Positions 46,701 through 59,916 of a stretch of 64,000 nucleotides of DNA are shown here, in pieces. The DNA is from Stichopus chloronotus. Taxonomy: Eukaryota > Echinodermata > Holothuroidea > Aspidochirotida > Stichopodidae. The stretch spans positions 39,345,937 through 39,409,936 of the forward strand of contig CM037830.1 of NCBI GenBank assembly GCA_021234535.1. Direction: 5' to 3'. Positions within the stretch are counted from its first letter, which is position 1, and the number at the start of each line of letters is the position of its first letter. A program made the position numbers and the translations under genes. The notes under the pieces were generated by a model that did no database searches, was not told the origin of the DNA, and worked only from the letters and a program-made list of their open reading frames with translations.

Positions 46701-49047
46701 TTTCATGTGTATTGAGAACAAATTACAAAGTCATTTAAATTTCTGGTTTTCTTAGTTAAATAAGTTTGCATGAATGGCAGTCACATATCCCTATGCAGAA
46801 ACACAGTAACTAATAAATGGAATATTTAAACAGTTGTAAATGTTTAGCATCCTAAAAGGACTTTCCTGGAAACTATGTGTTTCAATCTGTAAATAATAAC
46901 CTACCAGCAATTTTATTACAAGTATTAATAATGTGAACAAACCCATGGGTGTAGATCAATCTCCAAAAGTGAGGGGGACGTGACCTTTCACCATTTATGA
47001 ATTGCTGTCCTGCGGGGTTTTAGGGGGTAAAAGGGAGGGGTTGATCCCCCTTGAAAAAAAAAAATGGAAGGTGTCTTTGTGGCAATATTTGTTCAAAATT
47101 GACATTTTAAAGGAGCTCATTTGGTTGATGTAGTTTATTTTACGGTGAGTTAGAAAAGAAGAGAAGGTGAGGAAGAAACCATTACATGACTTCCAGTTAG
47201 CCTTGTTATTTATGTACCTATTCCTACAGTTACTGAATATGTGAGAAATTGTAGTATTTTATGAACAGGAATTGTAAATGGTTAATACATTATACCAAAA
47301 AATATGTGGTTACCGACGTTCATTAAGTGATTTTGATCGTTACTTACCCTAGGTGTTGTTACTTTAATTGTTATATGTTCAGAATCTCTTATTTTGGGCA
47401 TTCACCATCATCTTATGAGTAATACTGATAGGTGTAATAGTATATCATGAAATTTGTGAAACAACTCAATGAGCCTCTTTAAAATGAAGTGTCAGTTTTG
47501 CAGTCTATGTTACATTGTTTACACCTGTAAAGCAAAAAGTTAGAATCCTCTCATCATTATGTCCCAATCTAAAATCAGGGATTATATTGACTGATCTTCA
47601 GTAGGTATTCTCAAAACTACAGTCACATAAAACTTAAGGCATGTGTCCAACCTAATGTATGATAGGTTGTTTTCATCTGCGCTTAGATACTAAATGCAAG
47701 TTATTGACAATATTAATTGATGATGTCATTGAAATGTACTAGGGTGTGCTCTAGCCTAGTAGTTATAGTAGGTAATTGATTGTATAAATGGTAAGTGGCT
47801 CACTACATATTCAAATAGGAGTTTTCTGGGATTCTACATTGCAGGTAAAAGTAATGGCATGCAACTAGCCTTACCTAGCTATAAGTATTTGACTCATAGA
47901 GTTGCTATGAGTTGACTAGAGTACTTCACACTAGAGCCAGTATGTAAAAGAACATATGTCACCAGTTACAAGGCACACTGCAATCTCATATAGTCTATTC
48001 CTCAGTCCATTTAACACTGGAGAACATATGATACATATACACAATCATAAATGGAATAAAGCAACTTTTATCTATGTTAATGCCATCAATCTCGAGGTCA
48101 CTAGCTTTTTGTCTTGGGGGCGGAACAAAATAGAGGTTGACAAGTTGTTGCATTCAAATGTAAATTATTAGATGTCAACCAGCAGTAAACATAAACCATC
48201 TCATTAATTTCATTAATAGGCTCAAGATAAGGTAAGCTGTTGTTATCATTGACGATACGTCATCAACATATAGGGTTAATCTAAAGGTAAATCAATGTAA
48301 ACAAGAAAAGGAGTCCCAGGATGGAACACTTTGGTGCACTTGTGGGTATATTCTAGATCTAGCATCAGAAATATGAACAAACTGATTTCTGTTAGATAAG
48401 TTATTTTAAACCACATTAGTATAAGGCCTTTAATTTCACAATGATGTAAATGGTAAAGCTGAATTTCATGATCCAAAGAGTACAAACTTTCTAGAGATCT
48501 AGAAAAGTACCACAAAAAAGCCTTTGCTTCTCAAAAATTTGAAATATCGGTAAAGTTCATATCATTAAGTTCGTTGGAAGTGAAGAAAGCTATATTGATT
48601 GCCATACAAATTATCATGCTGCCCCTCCCATGAATTGTGAATATTTTGACTGCAAAGGATCTTATCGTCAGTTGTCTCATGCCTTTCCCGTAATAAAATT
48701 GTGTTGCTTTAGTATTACAGTCTTCAAGATTTAAGTGCCAATTTAATGGAAATATACAGCCTTTTACGTGCATAAAAATGATACAGAAAACAATTTTTTG
48801 TTAGAGATCTGATATACGGTTTTAGGAAAACATAGCTTAAAGTACATAGTTACAGCCTGCATTATGTAGTCCGCAGAGTACAACTAGAAGTATTGCAGAA
48901 TTGCACACTCAAATATCCGTGTGAATGTCTGTTGTCTTTGTTACTTTTGAAGTTGTCGTGGCAGTGTGTGGCTTTATATTGTATCTAATTCAATGATATC
49001 CACGGTCACAATGACATAACCACGCTGCGCGTTTTTCAGCTTATTAT

Positions 49048-49084
49048 CTCATCACCGCACATAGTATATGTATGTGGTGATGAG
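49048..49084. other. 37-nt hairpin sequence
   Basis: CTCATCACCGCACATA and TATGTATGTGGTGATGAG can pair with one bulged base across a loop of about 4 bases. No function is assigned. Confidence 0.5.
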
Positions 49085-49299
49085 GAATTGTGGTCAGTTT
49101 GGGCTTCTATTCAGTGACTTAAGTGGAAAGGTTTTATCTTCCTGCCAAAAGTGAATGGAAATTTGGCCTCAATATGTCAAGATACAAAATATTTCATAGC
49201 TGACCCTTCAAACACAGGGCTGGAAAAATGGACCTCCCTCAAGTTGGGGTGAGTCGTTCGAATGCTCCGACCCCCCTTGGCTACGGGCCTGAAGTTGCT

Positions 49300-49900
49300 G
49301 GAATTTCAAACTTAAACCGTTGGTTGCACTTGACCTAATCCTAACTCTGTCAAGTTTTGATGCGGAGGAGGTTAGTGGAGGACAAGGCTTGAAAAACTTG
49401 TAAACACGGTATCTCTATGGGGGAAGTTTCTTGAACTTCAAAGATGGTATGTAGGTAGTCCATGGTGAGTAGTTGGTCCCTATTCTTCTCCAGGTAGGTC
49501 AAAGGTCATTTGAGGCCACCAGAGGAAAACTCTGAAAATGTATTAAGTCAGCTATCTCAGCTGCTGAAAGTTGCTGGAACTTCAAACTCTTAACCTTGGT
49601 TGCTCTTGATGATTAGATGATCTCTGTCAGGTGGTAGGCAGGTCAAAGGTCACACAAGGTCAGTAGAGGTCATAGTTTAGAAACCTTGTAGACACTATCT
49701 CCAGAAGAAAAAGTTGCTTGCACTTCAAACTTAGTGCATGATTTGGCCATTGTGAGTAGATGATCCCTTTTGTTTTTCATGGAGGTAAAAGGTCATTTGT
49801 AGTCACCAGCGGTGGAGTTTGAAGACATTGTAAGGAAGATGCATATAAGTGACTGATTGTTTTAGACGTGGTATCTCAAGGAGGGTATGGTATGTTGATT
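49300..49900. repeat. Repeat family A, diverged block
   Basis: About four units carry perfect AGGTCAAAGGTCA at 49496-49508 and 49640-49652. The phrases 'gtgagtaga-gatccc' and 'catttgaggccaccagagg' link it to the copy at 34.7-35.5 kb. Confidence 0.8.
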
Positions 49901-52429
49901 ATCCTTCCTTCATAAATATTGGCAAGGAATCACAAAGTCCTTTGACTTTCTGTTTCTTCAAAACCTTTGATTTTACTGTTGACAAAGCAACACATCAGAT
50001 ATTACAGTGTACACTCATTGATTGGCTGACAAATGTGGAACGCGCTGAGACAATCACGGTGATTTTGATTGGTCAAAAACGTTAGTTTTTCATTTAAAAG
50101 TTCATATTCCACTTTTCTCCAAAATGTGCAACTTCTACAAACGTCATCGGCCAGATAGATCAATCATTATGTGATAAATTTAGGTAATCCCCTGAGGTTG
50201 GTCACAAAAGTAACGAACCATGGACATTAGTCTATCGTTTTGTCAATGTCATGGTCACTTCACTAGTGCTATCTATTTAAGGGATGACTTGAAGAACATT
50301 AGTACGTAGCCGTAGATACAGCGAGGACCTTATTTGGAGGACCAGTTTATGAAGAACTTTTTGGGGACACAGGGTCCAACCTATTTTTTTTAGGACAATA
50401 GCAGAATAGTGCATTAATTCTGAGGGACATTCTGGCATCACAGGTCTTTCAGACTGGCCTGTCCTCCTGCGGTGCCCCCCCCCCCACAGATCCGCGCCTG
50501 CCTATTCTTTTCCTTAAATTGCCTTACCTACACAGGACTAGTTTAAAGAAATTTGTAATGCAGGCATTCAGTATATATTTTTCGACAGCACAGGTTGAAT
50601 GCTCCAATGAATGATACTTATAGCCACTTAGGTAGACAGGGGACCATGGCCCCTTGCCATTCCCCCCCCCCCTCTCGGTTTTCAAACTGGAGACTTTTGA
50701 TATTCGGAAACTAATGATATTCGTGAAAATCCTTGCAGTGTTTTTTTCTTTTTCAAAGCATTGTACAGGCAAGTCAAGCACTCCTATCTTAAGCGCTGTT
50801 CCCTGATTGTGTCCTGTGTTCGTTTATTTAACTTTGTTTTTCTCCTATCAATTACCGTCCATGCACCTGTTTGGCCTTGACAGATGAATTTTTCTCCGTC
50901 AGGGCCGAACAGCGGGGAGGTTTCAATTTAAAAAAAATTGTCAGAGCGACGATTCGGCAAATTTAGAATGTCGTTTGGAATTTTCACATCTCAGTTTTAG
51001 CACATTTTACGACATAAAACGATGCCAAATATTGCACCTGATTGGGTCAAAGGTTAAATGGTAATTGGAAAATTTCTCAATAATGTGACTACCATTTTAA
51101 ATTATCCGAAGCGACAATAGTCGGAAAACCTGAAGTACTATTTTTTTTTTCTCATCATTTACAAAGGTATAATTACAAAAGTTGTAACTGTGGTAGCAGT
51201 TGTTGAAAAGCCTTTGATGCAAAATATGAATAAATGAATGAATGAAACTATTTCCACCAACAATCGAAGCAGTACACGAGCATCATAATGTATTATCAAA
51301 ATATAAAGAAGTTAAGATGTACGGTATACACATAAATTATCATTTTTATATCTTTTCACGTTACGTGAAAATGAGAAAATAGAAGTTTAGTACTTATAAA
51401 TCGTTTTTCCATCATTTTTACATAACTGTTAGATATGAACTGCAGTGATGGAGATGCATTATAACCTATTGAAATAAACAGACAAATCAACAAAAAATAT
51501 TAAGGACAAAATGATAACTTGAAATTCAAATCAAAGTAAGATAGAGGCTTACGCATACTTATGAAAGATTTACTTTCATATTTAAGTTGTAGACAACAGA
51601 TGCTTATATTTTTTCTTGAATGAATTAATAGTCTTACAAACTATCAAACTATCATTTAACGAATGAATGAGTTTGACTCCTGCAAATGAAACACATAGTT
51701 GGCTTTGCTTCGTCCTAACGTATATTTACACAAAACAATATTAGGAAAGTAATTTTGCAATGTTAGCGGTAACATGTGATACCAGCTTAAAACACTCCAG
51801 CTTGTGAAATTGATAATTTGAGGTAATGTTGAAGCTTTTCAATTGTAGAAAGGTTCAGCATTATCATCTAAATGTTTTGCATTTCATATATGACCTTTTT
51901 TGTTTGTTTCAAAAATATGGGAGAAATGGAACTGATTTATAAGTGTTTCCCCATACTTCTGCACAATCAATACACTTAGAAATTTCGTAACATAAACTCT
52001 ATATTAACGTAATTTAAAGTGACCTTAAGATTAGATTGTATAGGGCGATTTGAAAAAAAACATTTTTTTTTAACATTCAGAGACAGTTATTTACTCTGAA
52101 CCAAAGGCTAGGTTTTTGGAATTTCATGCAAACAACATACTTGTTTACAAGGCACATTAACATCCTCATGAGAACAGAAAATGTAGATCTGTAAAATAAC
52201 GACGATTAAAGTGAACTGCGTTGGGCGATATTTAATTCCAGGGTTCTCTCTACCAACACTATGGTACCACTATGGTCGATAACGCTCTTTTCCAAATTTG
52301 ACAGATTTTTGCTTGCTAATTTTTTGGATAGTTTCGGTCGTATTTTCTCCTTCAGCTTTGTTAATACCAAAAACATGGAGACTGGCATGGAGTGCTGCTC
52401 CGTGTCCTTTACCGATTTTTGTATTTTAA

Positions 52430-52790
52430 GAATTTTTTCTTGAGATCCAAATTTTCTTTGCGCAGCTCATCAAGGGCCTTCTCTATGTTAAGCCATCTGG
52501 CCTCTATTTCGTCAGTCAACGAGCTGGTGAATACTGTGGATTTTGTTTTCAATGCAGGCTTTCAAAATGGCTTGTTCAAATGAGAGTTTTCAATTCTTTG
52601 TTCTCTAGGAGACCAGACGTCACTAGTTTGGCTATTTCTGCTATACTGTTTGTTGACTTGTCTTCTCCAGTCTTGTTTCCATATTTGAAATACCAGTGTT
52701 TCACCAGTGTCCTTTTTTCTTTTAAAAGGGAAACAATATGATATACGGTCTTCAATGCATATCTGTGGTGACTGCACACTCCCTTTTAAC
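52430..52790 (-). pseudogene. Coiled-coil-like coding remnant, frameshifted
   Basis: Minus-strand frames join with shifts. One reads KLVTSGLLENKELKTLI, then a frame with FEQAILKACIENKIHSIHQL, then EIEARWLNIEKALDELRKEN and LDLKKK. The Leu/Ile heptad-like spacing resembles ORF1-type retrotransposon or structural coiled coils. Two frame changes mean it is broken. The family is not known. Confidence 0.35.
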
Positions 52791-55387
52791 ATTAACTTTT
52801 TCTCTTCACCCTTTGTTTGGTTCTTATGAATTACAAGAAAAAACTAACGACTTTTACTAGTACTTCCTACCATCCAGCTTCACTAATTTCAATCACAATA
52901 TTGCACCAGGCTTTTTTCTAAGTTTAGCTGGCAGTTGAAAATTACTTTTCTTTGAAATTATTTCAATGCTGGGTACATGCAGCCTAGGAAACCCGGGACG
53001 TGTGTGTTCAGTCAAAAGTTTCTGGTGCGCGCCGCGCCAACCAAAGGTGGCGTCCCCGGGGTATTCCAGCTCACGCGGTGTGCACAGAAGGCTATACGCG
53101 CTCAGCTCCGAAAGAAAGCATTGATTGCTGGAAAACCTGAATAAAGTCGGCCTCATGTAACATATCTATGACCTGTATACAGTCAATATGTGCCCCGATC
53201 ATTAGAGCCTGTGCGGTGCCTTGGTAATTTCTATTAACATTCTATATCCACTTTCACCTTCTGCCCATAACCAACGAAAGATGCTGTTGTTGTTGTTCCG
53301 AAATTTCGCTGAGAATTTTGAACCACTCTTTGTGAGTTTTTTCTCTGGAAAATAACCTTGCATTACCATTTTCATAGATTGTTTTTCAAATGACAGACAT
53401 GATATCATTACCCCTTATTTTATTAACTTATTTTTTTTTTGTCGTTCTGTCGAGCCTGGTTTAAGCCCTTTTTGTGAAGACTGCGCCCCATCCCTTTTCA
53501 AATTCTGTACCCCTCCTGATAAGGTATCCCCCTAACTGATAAGTTATTGCAGCGCTAGTCCGCACCGCTTGTGTGGTGAAAAATGAGGTTAGTGAAGAGT
53601 GTCGGATGAAAACCTTGAGAGGTAGGGACTGGATGACACTCTTTGAAAATAAATGAAAACACAAGCAGAGTATTTTAGGTTTCGAAAATATCATTGACTC
53701 CATCACAACTGTTGCAATGCCAAGCAAATAAAAAATAATAAAATTGTTTCATAACTGAGTGAATAAACAGAAAGTGTATTAACCTAACACACACTGTATA
53801 CCATCGCAGATAACTGCAACCATCTAAACTTAAAACAGGGAAACATAATGTTATTCAACGCAGCTGTAACTCAGCAGCTTAAACTCTGCAAGGTATGCGC
53901 TTACAAATTTCCATCCATGTACTCAATATGTGATATAAAATGTGAAAACCACGCCGATTGAGGGCGTTCTTTTGTGCCTTTTGCACCATTTTGTGCACTG
54001 AAGAACATCAGATCTGCATGATCAGTAGCATAAAATTGACCTTGTAGACTGCACTATTTTCGCGGATGTACTCAAACATGTAAATTAAACGAGTCCGCAG
54101 TTTCCTTCCTCTCATTAATCGAATGATTGTTTAAAGCGGATTCGATGTATGGCTGCCTGTTATCATTTGAATGTAGGCATAGGCCAACAGTCTTTCGTAC
54201 AAATAGTCTTTTACTGGTAATGTTTTTCATACACCAGCCTCCGTGAAGAGATAAGGACGAAACTGTAACAACGGTAGTAAAACTTTCAGCAAACTACTTT
54301 CTCAGTGTATCCGTTGGTACTGCAGCTGATTTAAGAACCGATTGCTATACCTTGTAGATAACACACGGCAGCAAAACCGGTAAGGCAATTCTCCTATCAG
54401 CCTATTAAGCAGGTAAAATTGGTTATTAACCTTAAAATGATGCTGGTACAGTAATGGGAAATTCTTGAGAGGAATGATGTATAGTAAGGATGATTTCAAA
54501 GGATCACTTCATGATTGGAAAATGTTCAACGGACTACACAGAACGTACTTCTGCTGTTGTTCAAGCTTAGGAGCCACCGATCAAACGTGTTTCTCAAGGT
54601 CTCCGGATTACTGCAGGAGCGCAGCAGTTTACATTTCTCCTAAGTTTCAATTATGGTTTTACACATTGGCCTGGTTTATGGGCTGCCATTGTTCAGTTTC
54701 TCAAAAGGGCAGAACTTCGAAAGTGGTGCCAACATTTCATAAGTTCACCATATACGTGTTCAGTGTGATTTTGGGATCCGGATGAATGTGTAATTACTGC
54801 TTTCAGTATTGTTGGACCAACTGAATTAATTCAACAAAGGCTAAAACGGCTAAAATTTCTTGCATGTTTTGCCTCATATTTTCTCACATTTATTTCGTTA
54901 TCATTCCCAGTGCCTAGTTTTGCAGTGTTTCGCTGTTTTACCTCTTTATTTTCCAATTCAAAAATTATATATTCATCCATGTCTGAGACAAATTAAATTT
55001 AAATGCGGACGATTTTCTGCATAGAGTCACTGCCTTTGCTGAGTTAAATTCCAAGATCAATTGAAGTTGGGTAAACTGAATAGTAATCGCAGCTAAAGGT
55101 ACAAAGGTACCTCAGCTGATGTCATAACTTATCAATGTCTTGTTTGAATAGTAAACAATAACCAGCGTGTTGCGGTCATCTATTGCAACTACACATACCT
55201 CTATCTCTGTGTAGGTAATTCAGTCGGCTGTTGAAAGCGGTAAGTGAAGAAGAACAGTAACTTGTTCATACCGAAGAAAGCACCTTGTAGTTTTGGATAG
55301 AGTTTGATCGATACATGTAACCGACCATCCTTTTTGCTTACAGCTCCATTTTTTTTTTAAATCGTACATGACTTTTGTTTTCTACAG

Positions 55388-55641
55388 CGGAACACCGATC
55401 ACCAGAAAACAAGGAATTCAATAAGAGGATCCAAAAAGATGGGTCAAGATCGAGTTTTTATTGGTATAGGGGGTGTCGTCTTGCTCGCTGTGGGTATAGG
55501 CGTTGGTGTTCTAATTGGATGGTATTCGGGACCAGACAGACTCTCGAGCTCTATGGAGGATGCGATATCTGAAGAAGATTCAGAAATATCGGATCAATTG
55601 ATGGACTTGATCGATAATACCAAGATCAACGAAAACCTGCG
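55388..55641 (+). CDS. First coding exon of a glutamate carboxypeptidase II-like membrane protein (partial)
   Basis: The exon follows an acceptor (TTTTCTACAG, 55378-55387), and an untranslated stretch precedes ATG at 55439 (A at -3, G at +4). It encodes 67 codons plus two bases and ends at a perfect donor (GTAAGT). The protein starts MGQDRVF and has one hydrophobic segment at about residues 7-28 (IGIGGVVLLAVGIGVGVLIG), as in a type II signal anchor. An acidic stretch and DNTKINENLR follow. In NAALADase/GCPII proteins (zinc peptidases of family M28) the cytosolic tail, membrane anchor and a K-I-x-x-x-L-R segment before the conserved fold come in this order. The catalytic domains are not in the window, so the call rests on the N-terminus only. 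Confidence 0.5.
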
Positions 55642-57511
55642 GTAAGTGTAAAGTAAACTAACCTTTCTGCATAAAGTCTTTAATGTATAAAGTGATGATG
55701 TGAGGAGGGGGGGGGGGTGTTGATAAATTATGAGTGACATAATTTCTGTTAGTTGCTACATCACATGGGTAAGTCAACTCATTGTAGTACTGCCTTTAGT
55801 GGTAAGTTATGAAAGTGTTTAAGACTCGATCAATGCGATCTCATTTTTCATTGTATTGTGTTGTGTTAGTATATGATTGAAGAGGGACTCGAAATGGAAA
55901 ATTTCGAGGTTTGAGAGTCACCTTACCTAGTAGTGATTGCCCATACATGCAACTAGGCTATAAAGATGGAGGAAAACACACCAGTCTGAAATGGAAAGCT
56001 TAGTGTCTTTTACTGGTGTCAATTTTAGCTAGAGAAGGGTTTACTGGTCATGCAATCAGGTCCTATCGATGATTGTGCAGTCTACAAATTGCCTGCACTT
56101 CCCCTTCCTTGCATGAACATCATGCAGGGAGAGGGTTGTATTTAGAGCACTGAATTGATATTTATGTGTATTTGGTATTATGGGTCGTAGTTATAAGTTC
56201 CAATTAGCCACCGTCTTATTGAGGGGAATGTTTCAGTGTAGCTACACCTACATTATGGTAAAATGCAGGTCAAGGGAAGCGCAGGGAAAAAGTCCTTCAA
56301 TGATCAGTGCATGGAAAAATCTTTCACTTTACGAATTCACAGAAGGATTTCAGGAGTCAATATGCAGGATATGTGGTAAAATGCATTATTAAACATGACA
56401 AATTCAGGAAACTTAGAAAACCGTCCTTCAGTTTTCCGTTAAAAAGAGCATTCTTACAGGACGTAGACATGTACTGCCAAAAACCTAAGAATGGTTGAAC
56501 GACTTTTTGCCCCGGAGGGTTTGTATATGCAAGGATTATAACCCTTGTCATAAGAACAATATTTTACAAGGCATCCCACATACATTGAATAGCCGCAGGC
56601 TTCTGAAGATCTTCCTGAGAAGGAATCTCTTATCTGTTTATATTCTTTATCAGGGCGTGGCCCTAAGACTATTTCAGTTAAAGGAGGATAGGAAGTTGTG
56701 ACACATCATAAATTACTTTTTGCACTTTCCTTCTCCAAATCGAGTAGTAAGCATATCTCGATGACAAATTTGTGATAGAAATGATCTACCAATGACACAT
56801 TCTGTCAGAAATTGCCCTAATAAAGAGAAACGTCTCTGAACTCTGCAGGTATAAACGCTGATGACCCTTAACCAGCAACATCCCATGTTCAAGCTAGGGA
56901 GAGGGCATAAACACATAGGCCTTCTTAATAAATATTATTTATTGTGATTAAAAAGTAATGGATTTTCTCTCAACTGGGACACTTCCTGACATAATTTGTC
57001 ATTAGCAGATCATTTTTACCGTACATCTGTTAAGGAGATATGCTTATAACCAATGGAAAGGATGAAAGTGAGATAAAGAAATATGAAGATGAAGTGAGAG
57101 GTATGTATTAAATACTTATCCTCCTTTAAACTGAAGGTAACATTTATCTTCTTAACTGAGTGGAAAGTTTTATAAATAAGGTATGTATATGTATTAGTCA
57201 TAAGCCGATCCACTGGAGTGATGCAGGGGATGCTAACCCCCCCCCCTCCTGTGGGAGACTATAGGTGTGTTCAGAATCGCAAATATTGTCAAATGCTCCA
57301 AGAAAAAATGAAAGAATTTTTCTTGTATTGTATCAACCCATCTGATATGTATTACCATTTTCATTGATATTTTTTACATTCACTCGGCAATAACAGACAT
57401 GAGATTCATATTTAAGACTGCATGCAGCCCAATGCGAAGTGAGATTTTCGGCTCTGTGGAGTGTATCAACAGTCAAAACAAAACTTTACTTGTAACGCGT
57501 AACCCCAACAG

Positions 57512-57521
57512 TAGGTGGCGC
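57512..57521 (+). promoter_or_regulatory. CTCF-core-like sequence
   Basis: TAGGTGGCGC fits the core YAGRKGGCRS of the animal CTCF motif. The preceding bases fit only partly. A single match by eye is weak evidence. Confidence 0.25.
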
Positions 57522-59442
57522 TCCGCTTAGACATTCCTACAGCACACCTTAGGTCCCCTTCTTCTGCATGATAGATCATGAGGTGATCCAGTCATACCAT
57601 CATGGTTAGGGTTTGTTCTTTCGATGAAACCTTATCGTGTATATTGGCTGCTTAGCATCCACCATCACCATTTTTTCTTTACACCGTACATAATAGTGTA
57701 TTTTTTCGTGAAGACTTCCCCTCTTATATAACATTCTGGACCCCCCTCTCCGAAACTGTCTCGAGCCAGTTAGAACCCTCGCACCCCCTAAAGGTATAAT
57801 CCTAGTTGAGGCTGTGTATGTGAGCCCCGCTGATCCCATTGTTGGAACTTGGGAACAGAATTAAAGAGATAGCAATTAACAACTCCTTGGTAGGATACCC
57901 ACATCTCTGCTTGTAGTGATATGTTTTCCTTGCCTTGTCGTATAGTGGTCGAAAGAGTTTAGTGAATTTTGCCTGGTATTGCCCTTGTTTATGCGGTATG
58001 GACAGTGGTGGTACCATAATTTTAGATTAGTGGAGGAGGTAGAGGGCAAAAAGGTGTTGGGGCAAAAAGTTCGCAAAGCGCGAAATCCCGTGTAAAGCGC
58101 GAGTTTTGCGAGTGGGGGGGGGGGGGGGAGGGGGTCCAGGGGTAAAACACCAGGAAGCTCCGAGGGCTTAGCATACCTCTAGGTGAAAAGTTAAGTTCCA
58201 TGGACTTCCTATAACAGAAAGGTAAATGCACAATTATGTGTATAAACAGGCCATATACATGTATGTATTTGTCAGCTGATTTCAGCTGAGTTGGGGGAGG
58301 GGTAGCTGGGGAAGCCCTCCCCCCTTTTTGCCGCCACTGGGTATTGAAACATGTTACTATGAAACCCCAACCCTAACCATCTGTATTCGTTATTGAATCA
58401 GGACAGACAGTATAGTGCAGTGGTAATCAGAAGTAAATACGAAGACCTGAGAATTAGAACAAACTATACCTTAGAGCGTTAGTATGATCGCACTGATACA
58501 CTGAAACCATGGAGGAACAAATATCCCCCAAATGTAAATACTGATTGATAAGGAGAGTTGCGAACGTAATTCGGCGTTCAATGTCACACTTGAGTCGTCG
58601 AGAAAATGAAATAACATTGTTCAAGTAATGGGGCAACAATATCAGAGAAACCAACACATACTAAACCCAATTTGATTGACATCATTTAAACTTTTAGGAT
58701 ACACATCATGAAGCGATTGTTGATTTATTAAGCATTTTGTTCCACAGTCAACAGTATTATGAGATGTATTATCTAGCCCTTATCTCTCTGATATCCGTTG
58801 CTTCTATACGTGCAGTACCCATTTATCCCATACATTAGGGTATATGCATTATCTTGTTTGAGAACCAACAATATTTAACTAATTAACCATTATTATCAGG
58901 TATCCGTCTCGATTTCATGATCAGTTTCAATGTTGTGTATATTCTGCAGTACAAAATGTATTCAGCAGTTCAAAATTGCAATTGTGTTTGTTTTCCCATT
59001 CCGCATATTGGCGAGACCTCACCCTAACCAATCTGTAAATGATCTCGAAATCCAGGGTTATAACAATAGACTTCAGTACTTATTACATCCGCCGTTTCAT
59101 ACGTTCCATAATTATTGTGTGAAAATTAATGGTAACGAGATGCTTCAATAATGAATACCAGACAGCCATATGAGTTATACCCCTATCAGTGCTGGCTGCA
59201 GGATTTCTGCTCACAGTGTACATCCACTCCTAAATGATAGCGCAACATTGGAAAGTGGCGCTGGGTTTCATGTTATCCTCTCAAATAAAATTTAGGATTA
59301 TCATCGCAATGTACTACCAAGTGTCCCAACAGTTTTGCCCAAGAATGTAGCTATTGTTTTGTACGCATAACCTAGAAGCCGGAGGCCAAAGTAGTACCAA
59401 TTGCCGTTTACCGCGGAATTGAGACTGTTCACGGAGCATCGG

Positions 59443-59916
59443 CTACCTAAAACGACGCTGAGGACCCTGCCCTTTGTGTTTTGGACCCGACTGCACTGAC
59501 ATGATGTGCAGAACTAAGAAGAGATGTTTTTTTTTTTTTTTTTTGAAGCGGCACGTTTTCGTTGGAAAAGAAACTATAAACGAGTCAATGGACATATTTT
59601 TCTGTGCGTGAATACGTTCGTCATAAATCATATGCCCCTGCAACTGCAAATCTTTTCCGCACGACTGACTCAGGCGCCTGAGGTACACACTCGAACTTGA
59701 TACTAAGCTACGCCGGTACATATTATAGTGAAATACTGCTTCTAATTTCAGTGAATTTGCTCCATAGATCTTATTGATTCGTTCAATAACTGGCCAAATT
59801 TGGCATATTTTGAACCCCTTTTGCTGATGTTTTCCATAGCTATCGGCCAAATCGCCGACGTATGTGGATATATGTTTTCGTATCAGACAGTAAATCGAAT
59901 TTGGTATATTTTCCAC
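59443..59916 (-). other. 157-codon open frame with internal poly-A tract
   Basis: Read on the minus strand, the frame runs into an A-run (18 bases, T at 59527-59544 on +), which then reads as poly-lysine. The body upstream of the A-run could be the 3' end of a retroposed transcript. I recognise no protein family. No target-site duplication was checked. Confidence 0.25.

Larger units (their letters stand above)
40192..55387. other. Gene-poor interval between two genes
   Basis: It includes the INTS13 3' UTR. Elsewhere it holds runs of G or C (42083, 43290, 50475, 50662), a minisatellite (44395-44575), family A copies (45950-46700, 49300-49900), a small hairpin (49048-49084) and a minus-strand coiled-coil-like fragment (52430-52790). 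No gene model is supported. Confidence 0.55.

Noticed and set aside
53010..53100. CG-rich stretch as a CpG-island promoter
   Set aside because: It is under 100 bp with no first exon or transcription signal beside it.
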